DNA of 64,000 bases from Roseibacterium beibuensis (GCF_039542305.1 NZ_BAABHW010000002.1:868001-932000); one strand, 5' to 3'. Shown: positions 53,310 to 62,387, counted from the stretch's first letter. The notes: generated by a model from the sequence alone, not told the origin. Translations and numbers: made by a program.

Positions 53310-55384
53310 AACGGGCCGCGACCCTCTTCCAGCCAACGATCCTGTTTGCGTTGGCGCTGATGGCGATCATCGTCATGATGATCCTGCCCGTGCCCAGCTT
53401 CATCCTCGATATCGGGCTCGCCGCGTCCTTTGGTCTTGCGATCCTGATCTTCACGGTGACCCTGTTCATCGAGCGTCCGCTCGATTTCTCGTCCTTCCCG
53501 ACAGTGCTGCTGGCCTCTCTCATGCTGCGGCTATCCCTGAACGTGTCGTCCACCAAGCTGATCATCGGTCAGGGTCACACCGGCACGGGGGCGGCTGGTG
53601 GCGTGATCGAAGGCTTCGCGATGTTCGTGATCGGCGGCTCGGTCGTCATGGGGCTCGTCATCTTTTGCGTCCTGCTGATCGTGAATTTCATCGTCATCAA
53701 CAAGGGCGCGGCCCGCATGGCCGAGGTTGGCGCGCGCTTCGCGCTCGATGGCATGCCGGGAAAACAGCTGGCCATCGATAGCGACATGGCGGCCGGCGCA
53801 ATCGACCATGCCGAGGCCAAGCGGCGTCGCGAGACCGAGCAGGCGGAAACGACCTTTTTCGGCTCGCTCGACGGGGCGTCGAAATTCGTGAAGGGCGACG
53901 CGATCGCGGGATTGCTGATCACGCTCCTGAACCTGGTTGTCGGCCTGATCATCGGCACGGCCATTCACGACATGCCCCTGGCCCAGGCGTTCGAGACCTA
54001 TTCGATCCTGACGGTCGGCGACGGGCTGGTCAGCCAGATCCCCGCCGTGATCATCGCCATTGCCTCGGCGCTGCTTTTGGCACGGGGTGGGGCATCCGGC
54101 TCCACCGATACGGCCCTGATCCAACAATTGGGCAATCACCCCTCCGCATTGGCCACGGTCGGTGTCCTGATGGCGATCTTCGCGATGGTGCCAGGCCTGC
54201 CGTTTCTGCCCTTCCTGCTGGGCGCCGCGGCGCTAGGAGCCGCGGCTTGGGTCCGCCACAAGGCGCTTTTGGCCGAGGCCCAACAGCCCGCGCCCGAGGC
54301 AGAGGCCCCGGCCAAGGCCGAGGAAAAGATCGGCGACCTGCTGGACCTCGACGATATCCACGTGGAATTCGCCCCGGATCTCGTGGCCCTTGCCCTTGAC
54401 CCGGCCACCGGTCTCGATGCCAGGATCCGCAACATGCGCGAGCACGTCGCGCGCGCCTTCGGCCTGATCCTGCCCGAGATCCGTCTGACCGATCGCGGCG
54501 ACATGCCCAGTGGCAGCTACGCGATCCGGCTGCTCGGGGTGGAGCATGCCACGGCCCGCCTGCAGCCCTCCCGGGTGCTGGCCCTGGTCGGGGATGCCCA
54601 TACAGACCTGCCGCCGGGCGACGACGTGGAGGAACCTGTCTACGGCGCCCCGGCCCGCTGGATCGCCGCCCAGGATCGCGAGGCGGCCGCCCTCAAGGGC
54701 GTCACCGTGGTGGAGGCCTCCGAAGTGCTGGCCACGCATCTTCTGGAAGTCCTGAAGCGAAACCTCGACCGATTGCTCACCTTCAAGACGCTGCAACGCC
54801 AGCTTGACGCGTTCGTCACCCTGTCCGACGGCGCCCGGTCCGAGGAAAATCGGCGGCTTCTGGACGAGATGATCCCCGACAAGGTGCCGCTTGGCCTGCT
54901 TCATTCGGTGCTGCGCCTGCTGCTGGCCGAGCAGGTCTCGATCCGCAACCTGCCGCTGATCCTCGAAGCGGTGGCCGAGGCGCGCGGGGGATCGGCGCCG
55001 CCCGAAGTGATTTGTGAACACGTCCGGCAAAGGCTCGGGTTCCAACTGGTGGCCGAGATGAAACGCGCGGACGGCACCCTGCCGCTGATCCAGCTCTCGA
55101 ACGATTGGGAAGAGGTGTTCCTGCGCCACCAGATCGGGGGCGAAACCGGCTTGCCCGAAATTGCCCTGCCGCCGGACCAGTTCAATGCGCTGGCCAGATC
55201 GGTGGCCGAGAAGGTCTCTCAGGCCGGCGAAAAGGGCAGCTACCCGGCGGTCGTCACATCGGCCCTGCGCCGCCGCTTCCTGCGCACGGTGCTGAACGCG
55301 CGCGGCATCCCGAACCCCGTCTTCTCTTTCGAGGAAATCGGGCTGGAAGCGAAACCCGCGCTGGTCGGGTTGGCGGCCCCATGA
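53306..55384 (+). CDS. flhA: Flagellar export gate protein FlhA
   Basis: 692 residues. Eight membrane helices in the first ~320 residues with LMLRLSLNVSSTKLIIGQGHTG and the FHIPEP-family signature ALDGMPGKQLAIDSDMAAGAID. The cytoplasmic domain includes DREAAALKGVTVVEASEVLATHLLEVLKRN and LVLLAEQVSIRNLPLILEAV-like sequence. FlhA forms the nonameric ring that docks export substrates and uses proton motive force. ATGA overlap with fliR. Confidence 0.97.
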   Translation: MKRAATLFQPTILFALALMAIIVMMILPVPSFILDIGLAASFGLAILIFTVTLFIERPLDFSSFPTVLLASLMLRLSLNVSSTKLIIGQGHTGTGAAGGVIEGFAMFVIGGSVVMGLVIFCVLLIVNFIVINKGAARMAEVGARFALDGMPGKQLAIDSDMAAGAIDHAEAKRRRETEQAETTFFGSLDGASKFVKGDAIAGLLITLLNLVVGLIIGTAIHDMPLAQAFETYSILTVGDGLVSQIPAVIIAIASALLLARGGASGSTDTALIQQLGNHPSALATVGVLMAIFAMVPGLPFLPFLLGAAALGAAAWVRHKALLAEAQQPAPEAEAPAKAEEKIGDLLDLDDIHVEFAPDLVALALDPATGLDARIRNMREHVARAFGLILPEIRLTDRGDMPSGSYAIRLLGVEHATARLQPSRVLALVGDAHTDLPPGDDVEEPVYGAPARWIAAQDREAAALKGVTVVEASEVLATHLLEVLKRNLDRLLTFKTLQRQLDAFVTLSDGARSEENRRLLDEMIPDKVPLGLLHSVLRLLLAEQVSIRNLPLILEAVAEARGGSAPPEVICEHVRQRLGFQLVAEMKRADGTLPLIQLSNDWEEVFLRHQIGGETGLPEIALPPDQFNALARSVAEKVSQAGEKGSYPAVVTSALRRRFLRTVLNARGIPNPVFSFEEIGLEAKPALVGLAAP

Positions 55385-56151
55385 CCGATTTGCTGGCGCA
55401 TCTTCTGGGGATGTCGCAGCTGTGGCTGATGGCCGGGCTGTCGGTCTTTCTCAGGGTCGGGGCCGCCTTCCTGGTTCTGCCGGGGCTGGGGGACCAGATG
55501 GTGCCCATGCGCGTGCGTCTGGGCGCGGCGCTGGCGATGAGCGTATTCCTGACGCCGATGCTGGTGACCGAGATCGGCGGCAGCCCTGCCCTCCCCCCCG
55601 TCCAGACCTTTGTCAGCGAGGCGGGCGCGGGGTTGCTCCTCGGCCTCGCGCTGCGCCTGACGGTGCATGCGCTGCAGATCGCCGGCAGCATCGCGGCGCA
55701 GTCCACCTCGCTCAGCCAGATCATGGGCGGCGCCTCGCCCGATCCGCAACCTGCCATGGGGGCGATCCTGACCCTGGCCGGGGTCACGTTCGCCGTGATC
55801 TCGGGCCTGCACGTCCACCTCGTCGAAGCGTTCCTGAGATCCTACACGCTGCTTCCCTTTGGCGATCTACCGGGCCCGCGGGACGTCGGCGCCTGGGGCG
55901 TCGCGCAGGTCGCCGACAGCTTTTCACTGGCCTTTTCGCTGGCGGCGCCGTTCCTGATCGCGTCCCTGCTCTACAACGTGGCGCTCGGCGTCATCAACAA
56001 GGCCATGCCGCAGTTGATGGTCGCTTTCGTGGGGGCACCGGCGATCACCTGGGGCGGGCTCGTCCTTTTGCTGGTCACGACCCCCTTCATCCTGCCCATC
56101 TGGCTATCAGCCTTTGAAGCTGCGCTCGTGTCGCCGATCGGGGGGCCGTGA
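55381..56151 (+). CDS. fliR: Flagellar export gate protein FliR
   Basis: 256 residues from the ATG at 55381, which overlaps the flhA stop. Hydrophobic throughout, with LSVFLRVGAAFLVLPGLGDQMVPMRVRLG, LALRLTVHALQIAGSIAAQSTSLSQIMGG and LLYNVALGVINKAMPQLMVAFVGAPA typical of FliR. Together with FliP and FliQ it makes the export channel. A longer in-frame start inside flhA is not supported. Confidence 0.95.
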   Translation: MTDLLAHLLGMSQLWLMAGLSVFLRVGAAFLVLPGLGDQMVPMRVRLGAALAMSVFLTPMLVTEIGGSPALPPVQTFVSEAGAGLLLGLALRLTVHALQIAGSIAAQSTSLSQIMGGASPDPQPAMGAILTLAGVTFAVISGLHVHLVEAFLRSYTLLPFGDLPGPRDVGAWGVAQVADSFSLAFSLAAPFLIASLLYNVALGVINKAMPQLMVAFVGAPAITWGGLVLLLVTTPFILPIWLSAFEAALVSPIGGP

Positions 56152-57236
56152 TGTCCGAAGACGAGTCGCCACGCGACAAACCGCATGACCCGACGCCGCG
56201 GAAACTCGAAGAGGCGCGAAAGAAGGGCGAAATCGTCCGGTCGGCCGACCTCAACACGGCGGTCACCTATTTCGGCTTTCTCCTGTCCGGGGCCCTGCTG
56301 GCCCCTTGGGTGGTGCAGTCGCTGGGGCGGCTCATGCAGGAAAGTCTCGGGCGGGCCGATCCCTTGTCGGCCCTGATCCTCGCCCCGGGCGGGTCAACCG
56401 CAGCGGCTGGCGCGGTGTTCGATAGCCTCCTAAGCGCAGGCGTCGTGATCCTGGTGCCCGCACTGCTGCTGCTTGTGGCCCTGATCGCGCAACGGGGTCT
56501 TTTGTTCAGTCCGTCCAAGCTGTCGCCGAAACTCTCGCGGATTTCGCCGCTGTCAAATGCACGAAACAAGTTCGGCGCGCAGGGGCTGTTTCAATTCGCG
56601 AAATCCGCCGTGAAGCTGGCGGTCGTATCCAGTCTTCTCGCGCTCTATCTCTGGGCGCGGGCCGAGGCGATCCTTGCCGCGATCTACGCGTCGCCCGGGC
56701 AGATCCTTGTGCAACTGGGCGGTCTGGTCCTCGATTTCCTGATCGTCGTGACCGGCATGGCGGTCGTCATCGGCGGGATCGACTGGATGTGGGAATACGC
56801 GCAGCACCAGGCCAAGAACCGGATGTCCCGGCAGGAAGTGATGGACGAGGTCAAAAGCGCCGAGGGCGATCCGACCATGAAACAGGCCCGGCGGCAAAGG
56901 GGCCAGGCGCTCGCCACGAACCAGATGCTGGCGGAGGTGCCCAAGGCTGACGTGGTGATCGTGAACCCGACCCATTACGCGGTCGCCTTGAAATGGGAGC
57001 GGCCCAAGGGCGGTGTGCCGGTCTGTGTCGCGAAGGGGGTGGATGAAATCGCGGCGCGCATCCGCGAGAAAGCGGCCGAGGCGGGCGTGCCGATCCATTC
57101 CGACCCGCCGACGGCGCGCACCCTGTTCGCCAGCGTCGAGATCGGCGATCCGATCGCGCCGGACCAGTATCGCGCCGTCGCCGCCGCCATTCGCTTCGCC
57201 GACCTCATGCGGCGCAAAGCCGGTCGGAGGCCCTGA
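56151..57236 (+). CDS. flhB: Flagellar export switch protein FlhB
   Basis: 361 residues from the ATG at 56151, overlapping the fliR stop by one base (a GTG one codon earlier is possible). N-terminus DPTPRKLEEARKKGEIVRSADLNTA, four membrane helices, SRQEVMDEVKSAEGDPTMKQARRQR, and the autocleavage motif NPTH in VIVNPTHYAVALKWE. Cleavage there switches export from hook to filament substrates. Confidence 0.96.
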   Translation: MSEDESPRDKPHDPTPRKLEEARKKGEIVRSADLNTAVTYFGFLLSGALLAPWVVQSLGRLMQESLGRADPLSALILAPGGSTAAAGAVFDSLLSAGVVILVPALLLLVALIAQRGLLFSPSKLSPKLSRISPLSNARNKFGAQGLFQFAKSAVKLAVVSSLLALYLWARAEAILAAIYASPGQILVQLGGLVLDFLIVVTGMAVVIGGIDWMWEYAQHQAKNRMSRQEVMDEVKSAEGDPTMKQARRQRGQALATNQMLAEVPKADVVIVNPTHYAVALKWERPKGGVPVCVAKGVDEIAARIREKAAEAGVPIHSDPPTARTLFASVEIGDPIAPDQYRAVAAAIRFADLMRRKAGRRP

Positions 57237-57622
57237 TGAGCAAGGTCGATACCCGGCTTGGACACCTGAAGACGCTGGCCGACATGCTATCGCAGGCGGC
57301 CTTGCGCCCCGTGGCCGAGGTGCGTGCTCGGCGCGATGCCGTCAAGGCGCGCATCGACCAGATCGCGGCGCACCGGCGGGCGCTCCTCAGCGTGGGGACC
57401 GACCCGATCCTGGCAGCGCAGATGCTGGCCCAGGCCGCGCACCTGCGACGGCTGCAGATGTCGGAAACCGAGGCGCTTGCCCGTGCCGAGGCTGATCTGG
57501 GCCGCGCCCGCGAGGCGGCGAGGCGGGCCTACGGGCGGGAGCAGATCCTTGCAGAGATCGAGAAACAACAGATCGACGAGAGACGCCGCGCCCTGGAACG
57601 GAAACGGTGCCGCGGGATCTGA
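57236..57622 (+). CDS. Coiled-coil protein, possible FliJ analogue
   Basis: 128 residues, almost entirely Ala/Arg/Glu/Leu helix (VRARRDAVKARIDQIAAHRR, ETEALARAEADLGRAREAARRAYGREQILAEIEKQQIDERRRALERKR). No signal or membrane segment. FliJ, the coiled-coil stalk of the export ATPase, has this size and composition, but its sequence is hardly conserved and it usually follows fliI, where this island has none. The start overlaps the flhB stop by one base, closing the export operon. Confidence 0.6.
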   Translation: MSKVDTRLGHLKTLADMLSQAALRPVAEVRARRDAVKARIDQIAAHRRALLSVGTDPILAAQMLAQAAHLRRLQMSETEALARAEADLGRAREAARRAYGREQILAEIEKQQIDERRRALERKRCRGI

Positions 57623-57664
57623 GAGCGGAAAAATTTTTGCGGTGCGCGAAATGCGCGGTTGCCG

Positions 57665-58219
57665 TCACGCATCCTGTCGCGTGATATCCACGATCAGGAC
57701 ATCGTAAACGCTATCGCCCAGGACCTGGGCTGCCGCTTCTCGCAGGCCGATGCGCAGCGGCGCCATGGCCGCAGCCTCGGTGAAACTCCCGTCGAACCCG
57801 CCTGCATTCGCATGGGCGAACATCACCTGCAGGAACGAGTCGCGCAAGCGCGGCTCGTGCTGGAACACCAGGTCGTTGTCGCCGGTCGGCACCTCGAGCG
57901 TCAGGGCCATCACCACGAGCGACCGCACCATGCCGTGGCGGATGATTGGAACGATGAACTGGTTGTTCAGCCGGACATATTCCGTATCGGCCCCGGCGGG
58001 GGTGACGCGGATGATGCTGGTGCCATGACCCGCCGCGCCATGACCGTCGTCTTCGCCCTCGGCATGATCGTCGCCATCGCCGCGCGCTTCGGTTTCTGCA
58101 GACCCGTGATCCTCGGCTGCCGGATCCGGGGAGGATGACGCCCCAAGGGTCAGACCTGCGCCCACCCCTCCGGCAAGACCAAGCAGGACAAGGAGCAACG
58201 GAAGAACAAGGCGCATCAT
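57665..58219 (-). CDS. FliL-family protein (copy 2)
   Basis: 184 residues. An N-terminal membrane helix (about 3-25), a His/Asp/Glu/Gly-rich linker (DGDDHAEGEDDGHGAAGHG), and a FliL domain: YVRLNNQFIVPIIRHGMVRSLVVMALTLEV, then SVYDVLIVDITRQDA. It resembles FliL paralogues linked to flgH in this order rather than the fliL at 47.7 kb. It is the last gene of the flgB operon, nine bases after flgH. The His-rich linker could bind metal, which is speculative. Confidence 0.82.
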   Translation of the reverse strand: MMRLVLPLLLVLLGLAGGVGAGLTLGASSSPDPAAEDHGSAETEARGDGDDHAEGEDDGHGAAGHGTSIIRVTPAGADTEYVRLNNQFIVPIIRHGMVRSLVVMALTLEVPTGDNDLVFQHEPRLRDSFLQVMFAHANAGGFDGSFTEAAAMAPLRIGLREAAAQVLGDSVYDVLIVDITRQDA

Positions 58220-58228
58220 CTGTGACCC

Positions 58229-58957
58229 TCAGAAAGGCAGGAGAATATCGGTGATCTGCTGTCCGTAGCGCGGCTGCTGCACGTCGCTGATCTGACCGCG
58301 CCCGCCATAGGAGATGCGCGCCGCCGCGATCCGGTCATAGGCGATCTCGTTCTGGCGCGAGATATCCTCGGGCCGGACATAGCCCGAGACCAGCAACTCG
58401 CGCAGCTCGTGGTTGACCCGCACCTCCTGCGTGCCTTCGATCCGCAGCACGCCGTTTTGCAGAACATCCGTGACGGTCGCCGCGATCCGCAGCTGGAGCT
58501 CCTCGTTGCGACGCACGGCACCGTCGCCAGCGTAGCGGCTGCTCGACCCGGTATCGACGGCGCCGGACATCGAGGCCCCGTCAGGCAATTCGCGATCCGC
58601 CAGTTCCGGCAGACCGAACAGGCCCGAAATCCCCATCTGTTCGGATCCCGCGCGTCCGCGTTCGGAACTGTTCGAAATTTCGGCGCTTTCGTCGATCTCG
58701 ATCACGACGGTAAGGATGTCGCCCCGCGCCCCCGCGCGCCGATCCCCGAGCAACGAGCGACGCCCTGCCGTCCAAAGCGACGCGCCCTCGTGGCGGGCGG
58801 CGGCGACGCGATCCTCGGGCAGGGGGGCCACGCTCATGGCAAACACCTCGTTGCCGGCGGTCGGCGTGTTGAAATCGGGGACCTGGCCCACTTCGGACAG
58901 GCGACCGCAACTGACCAAGGCAAGCGACAAGCAGAAAAACAGGAGGAATCGGGTCAT
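58229..58957 (-). CDS. flgH: Flagellar L-ring lipoprotein FlgH
   Basis: 242 residues. The lipobox LVSCG gives an N-terminal lipid on Cys. The body has SLWTAGRRSLLGDRRAGARGDILTVVIEIDESAEISN and LRIEGTQEVRVNHELRELLVSGYVRPEDIS, with the final YGGRGQISDVQQPRYGQQITDILLPF. It forms the outer-membrane bushing above the P-ring (FlgI). The start overlaps the flgA stop by four bases. Confidence 0.96.
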   Translation of the reverse strand: MTRFLLFFCLSLALVSCGRLSEVGQVPDFNTPTAGNEVFAMSVAPLPEDRVAAARHEGASLWTAGRRSLLGDRRAGARGDILTVVIEIDESAEISNSSERGRAGSEQMGISGLFGLPELADRELPDGASMSGAVDTGSSSRYAGDGAVRRNEELQLRIAATVTDVLQNGVLRIEGTQEVRVNHELRELLVSGYVRPEDISRQNEIAYDRIAAARISYGGRGQISDVQQPRYGQQITDILLPF

Positions 58958-59373
58958 GGCATCTGTCCAACGATGGCGAGGCCGGGCGCGGAGGCCACGG
59001 CAGTTACGGTATTGCGCGACGAGAGGTTCAAGGCGCGGAACGCCTCGCCTTCGGCCGCACGGTCGAGGGCCCGCCCCTCGGTCACGATCAACAGGCCACC
59101 GGAGTCGAACCGCAGCGTGATGACCTCGTTGCGTTCGATGATGGCGGGTGGGTGCACGTCCCCCCGGCGGACCGGCCGCCCGGGATAGAGGTTGACGCGC
59201 GCCTCCATCCCGATGGCCTGGTCCACCGCCCAAAGGGCGCCGGGCGTGTCGCCCTCGACCAGGACCACGTCCTCGGGGCCGATCAGCTGCTGGCCACGGA
59301 TCGTGGTGGAGGCGACCACGGTGTCGCCGACGGCGGGCTGCGCGAGAAGCATCAGGAAAAGAACCCAGCGCAT
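58954..59373 (-). CDS. flgA: Flagellar P-ring chaperone FlgA
   Basis: 139 residues from the ATG at 59373 (TGATG overlap with flgG; a GTG one codon earlier is possible). Signal peptide ending PAVGD, then a SAF-type domain: TIRGQQLIGPEDVVLVEGD, AIGMEARVNLYPGRPVRRGDV and ERNEVITLRFDSGGLLIVTEGRAL. It helps FlgI assemble in the periplasm. It is shorter than enterobacterial FlgA (~219), lacking an N-terminal domain. Confidence 0.92.
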   Translation of the reverse strand: MRWVLFLMLLAQPAVGDTVVASTTIRGQQLIGPEDVVLVEGDTPGALWAVDQAIGMEARVNLYPGRPVRRGDVHPPAIIERNEVITLRFDSGGLLIVTEGRALDRAAEGEAFRALNLSSRNTVTAVASAPGLAIVGQMP

Positions 59374-60158
59374 CACCGCACCTGCGTCGTTGCGCCGAGC
59401 ATCTGGTCGGCGGCGGTGATGACCTTGGCATTCAACTCGTAGCCGCGCTGCGCCTCGATCAGTTCGGTGATCTCGCGCACGGCATCGACCGAGGAGGTTT
59501 CGACATAGCCATGGCGCAGCGTGCCAAGACCGTCCTCGCCCGGTTGCGCCTGGAGCGGCGGGCCCGAGGCGGCGGTTTCGAGAAACAGGTTCGATCCCAT
59601 CGCCTCGAGCCCCTGGTCATTGGAAAACCCGACTAGCGTGAACTGGCCCAGAAGGTCCGGTTCGACCTGGCCCGCGAAATAGGCGTAGACTTCGCCATCG
59701 GCGTTGATGGCGATCTGGCGGGCGTCGTCGGGGATGGTGATGCCGGGGCTCACCTCGTAGCCGTCGGCCGTCACGATCAGCCCGTCGCCCGTGCGCCGGA
59801 GCGCGCCGTCGCGCGTGTAGCCCGATGCGCCCGAGGGCAGCGTCACCTCAAGATAGCCGCGCCCCTCGATCGCGATATCCAGATCGCCCCCGGTTTGCGC
59901 GAGCGCCCCCTGCGAGAAGGTTACGGTGACGGCGGCGGGCCGCACGCCAAGGCCCAGTTGCACCCCGGCGGGCACGACCGTGCCATCGGCGGCGTTGATC
60001 GCGCCCGCGCGTGTCATCTGCTGGTAATGCAGGTCGGCGAAATCGGCGCGGCGCGGGCTGTAGCCCGTGGTGGACATGTTGGCGAGGTTGTTCGAGATCA
60101 CCTCGACCCGCATTTGTTGCGCGCTCATCCCCGTGGCGGCGATATCAAGTGCTCTCAT
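59373..60158 (-). CDS. flgG: Flagellar distal rod protein FlgG
   Basis: 261 residues. N-terminus MRALDIAATGMSAQQMRVEV continuing ISNNLANMSTTGYSPRRADF, and C-terminus AVREITELIEAQRGYELNAKVITAADQMLGATTQVR are the FlgG pattern. It forms the distal rod through the P- and L-rings. It follows flgF by 21 bases with GAAAGGAG before the ATG. Confidence 0.96.
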   Translation of the reverse strand: MRALDIAATGMSAQQMRVEVISNNLANMSTTGYSPRRADFADLHYQQMTRAGAINAADGTVVPAGVQLGLGVRPAAVTVTFSQGALAQTGGDLDIAIEGRGYLEVTLPSGASGYTRDGALRRTGDGLIVTADGYEVSPGITIPDDARQIAINADGEVYAYFAGQVEPDLLGQFTLVGFSNDQGLEAMGSNLFLETAASGPPLQAQPGEDGLGTLRHGYVETSSVDAVREITELIEAQRGYELNAKVITAADQMLGATTQVR

Positions 60159-60179
60159 CGGATCGACTCCTTTCTGGCG

Positions 60180-60899
60180 TCATCGATTGCCCGCGGTCCG
60201 CAGGAATTCACGCAGGCGATTATCCTCGGCATCGAGGAAGGACTGGCCCAGCTCATAGGCGCGCTGCACCTCGATCATGCGGGCGATCTGGCCCACCGGA
60301 TCGACGTTGGATTGTTCCAGCACCCCTTGCAGAAGGCGCGCGGGCGGGGCGGGTTCGACACCCGAAGGCGCCACGAAAACGACGCCCGCCCGGCGCGTCA
60401 GGTCGGTTGGATCGACGGGCTGCCACAGCCCGATCTGGGTCAGCGGCTGCCCATCGGCGGACAGGGTTCCGTCATCGGCCAAGGTGATGGACTCCGCCGT
60501 GGCCGGAACGAAGACGGGCGCGCCGCCCCCGTCCAGAAGCAGGTGGCCATCGGGCGTGACCAGTTCGCCCTGGTCCGAGCGGATGAAGCTGCCGGCCCGC
60601 GTCAGCGCCTCGCCCTCGGGCGTGTCGACAAGGAAGAACCCCTCGCCCTCGATCGCGAAATCGAAGGTGCCGCCGGTCGTCCTGAGCGCGCCCTGGATGG
60701 GCGAGATCGAATGGCCCGTCGCACTGGCCATGGACAGGCTTTCCTCGCCGCGCCCGGTGGCGCGGACATGTTCGGCAAAGATCACGCCCTCGGCCCGGAA
60801 CCCGGTGGTGGACAGGTTGGCGATATTGTGGGCCACGACCTGCATTTCGCGCATCAGGCCAGATTGACGGGTCAGGGTGACGTATGCGGAATTGTCCAT
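60180..60899 (-). CDS. flgF: Flagellar proximal rod protein FlgF
   Basis: 239 residues. N-terminus YVTLTRQSGLMREMQVVAHN IANLSTTGFRAEG and C-terminus DPVGQIARMIEVQRAYELGQSFLDAEDNRLREFLRTAGNR. As in other FlgF/FlgG pairs it precedes flgG and is slightly shorter. It is part of the proximal rod. Confidence 0.93.
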   Translation of the reverse strand: MDNSAYVTLTRQSGLMREMQVVAHNIANLSTTGFRAEGVIFAEHVRATGRGEESLSMASATGHSISPIQGALRTTGGTFDFAIEGEGFFLVDTPEGEALTRAGSFIRSDQGELVTPDGHLLLDGGGAPVFVPATAESITLADDGTLSADGQPLTQIGLWQPVDPTDLTRRAGVVFVAPSGVEPAPPARLLQGVLEQSNVDPVGQIARMIEVQRAYELGQSFLDAEDNRLREFLRTAGNR

Positions 60900-60914
60900 T
60901 GCGGCCTCCCCCCC

Positions 60915-61181
60915 TTACATGCCCGCGATCAGGGGGATCAGCATGTCGTGGAAATAGGCCGTGAGCGTCTGGCTCATGAACCCCATCGACACCCAGAACA
61001 CCGCGACGATGGCCAGGAGTTTCGGCACGAAGGTCAGCGTCATCTCCTGGATCGAGGTCAGCGCCTGGAACAGGCCCACCGCCACCCCCGAGATCAGCGC
61101 CGCCGCAAGGATCGGGGTCGAGGTGATGACCGCCACCCAAAGCCCCTGCCGGAGCGTGTCGAAGAACAGCATTTCATCCAT
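60915..61181 (-). CDS. fliQ: Flagellar export protein FliQ
   Basis: 88 residues, two membrane helices. LRQGLWVAVITSTPILAAALISG and VGLFQALTSIQEMTLTFVPKLLAIVAVF are the family signature. It assembles with FliP and FliR in the export gate. Start at the ATG 61181 (a GTG one codon upstream is possible). It lies between fliE and flgF. Confidence 0.95.
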   Translation of the reverse strand: MDEMLFFDTLRQGLWVAVITSTPILAAALISGVAVGLFQALTSIQEMTLTFVPKLLAIVAVFWVSMGFMSQTLTAYFHDMLIPLIAGM

Positions 61182-61194
61182 CACGCGCCCCCCG

Positions 61195-61488
61195 TCAAAC
61201 TGGCATCCTGAGGATTTCCTGGTAGGCCTCGACCACCCGGTCGCGGATGGTGACCGCCGTTTCCACGGCCAGTTCCGTCTGCGCCAGCGCGGTGACCAGC
61301 GAATGCGGATCGGCGCCGGTGGTCATGGCGGCCCGCGCCTGCGCCTCTCCGGTTTGCAGGGTTTCGGCGAAGCCCTCGACGGCCTGGGTAAACGCCTCCC
61401 CGGCCGAGGGCTGGGCGGTAGCCTCGGGGCGGAGGGCCGGGCGGGCCTGCCCGTAGGCCTGGGCGGCGAGCGTGTTGCGAACATCCAT
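61195..61488 (-). CDS. fliE: Flagellar MS-ring-rod junction protein FliE
   Basis: 97 residues with AAAGGAG upstream. The C-terminal DPHSLVTALAQTELAVETAVTIRDRVVEAYQEILRMPV is diagnostic of FliE, the adapter between the MS-ring and the rod and an early export substrate. It sits between flgC and fliQ, as in many flgB-flgC-fliE clusters. Confidence 0.94.
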   Translation of the reverse strand: MDVRNTLAAQAYGQARPALRPEATAQPSAGEAFTQAVEGFAETLQTGEAQARAAMTTGADPHSLVTALAQTELAVETAVTIRDRVVEAYQEILRMPV

Positions 61489-61512
61489 TCTGGCTGCTCC
61501 TTTCTAGGGGTC

Positions 61513-61905
61513 TCAGCGGCGCAAGAGTTCGTTGAGGGAGGAGGACATCTGCCGGACCTGGTCGAAGACGCGCAGGTTGGCCTCGTAACTGCGCTGCGCC
61601 TCGCGCGCGTCGGCCAGTTCGACGACCAGATCCACGTTGGATCCGTCGTAATGCCCCGTATCGTCGGCCAGCGGGTGGCCGGGGTCATAGATCTGCGGCA
61701 GATCGGCCCGCGACAGGCGGACGGGGCCGGGTTGCACCGCGCCTTGCGCGGCCTCGGCGCTGCGATCCGGCGCGAAGCTGACCAGCTTGCGGCGATAGCC
61801 GGGCGTGTCGGCATTGGCGATGTTCTCCGACACGTGCTGCAAGCGCTGCGCCTGGGCGCGCATCCCGCTTGCGGCGACGGAGAGGGCTGAGCTGAAATCG
61901 GTCAT
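61513..61905 (-). CDS. flgC: Flagellar proximal rod protein FlgC
   Basis: 130 residues from the ATG at 61905 (AGGA upstream); a TTG five codons earlier is possible but weak. It shows ALSVAASGMRAQAQRLQHVSENIANADTPGYRRK at the start and NVDLVVELADAREAQRSYEANLRVFDQVRQMSSSLNELLRR at the end. It is part of the proximal rod, with FlgB upstream by 18 bases. Confidence 0.95.
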   Translation of the reverse strand: MTDFSSALSVAASGMRAQAQRLQHVSENIANADTPGYRRKLVSFAPDRSAEAAQGAVQPGPVRLSRADLPQIYDPGHPLADDTGHYDGSNVDLVVELADAREAQRSYEANLRVFDQVRQMSSSLNELLRR

Positions 61906-61923
61906 TTCATTCCTATACAAGAA

Positions 61924-62280
61924 TTACCGGCGCCCGAGACTGGACCGCAGGATGTTCAGCGCGCTGTCGTAGACGCGGATGGCGCGGTCATGGTCGCGCT
62001 GCGCCTCGACCCCGCGGACCATTTCCAGTTCCAGAGAGACCGTGTTGCCATTGGGCGAGGCCGGCGCGTCCACGTCGAAGGTGCGAATGCCGAGGTCGCC
62101 GCGCGGGTCGCCGCCCTGAACCTCAAGGCGGCGCAACGCGTCGGCGAAATCGGTGATGTCGCGCGCGCGGTATCCGGGCGTGTCGGCATTGGCGATGTTC
62201 TGCGCCACGACCGCCTGCCGCGCGGCGGCATGGCGCGCGCGGGCGGTGGCGAGTTGAAAAATGTCGAGACCGTCAAACAT
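61924..62280 (-). CDS. flgB: Flagellar proximal rod protein FlgB
   Basis: 118 residues. ARHAAARQAVVAQNIANADTPGYRARDITDFADAL is the FlgB/FlgC rod motif; the C-terminus VRGVEAQRDHDRAIRVYDSALNILRSSLGRR fits. It opens the nine-gene minus-strand operon flgB-flgC-fliE-fliQ-flgF-flgG-flgA-flgH-fliL2, divergent from fliI. The 107-base divergent region has two TTAA half-sites spaced 11 rather than 7 bases apart. Confidence 0.94.
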   Translation of the reverse strand: MFDGLDIFQLATARARHAAARQAVVAQNIANADTPGYRARDITDFADALRRLEVQGGDPRGDLGIRTFDVDAPASPNGNTVSLELEMVRGVEAQRDHDRAIRVYDSALNILRSSLGRR

Positions 62281-62387
62281 TTTGGGGGTTCTCCCTCATC
62301 GGCTACACGGATGCTTAACGGTGATTCCTTTAAAAACGGTTTCAGCGGCGGCCTTTGCCGCGCGATCCGCTCAGAAGGAGCCGAGAC

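Noticed and set aside
62315..62333. TTAA pair between flgB and fliI as a CtrA box
   Set aside because: The two TTAA halves are 11 bases apart instead of 7, so it does not meet the consensus.
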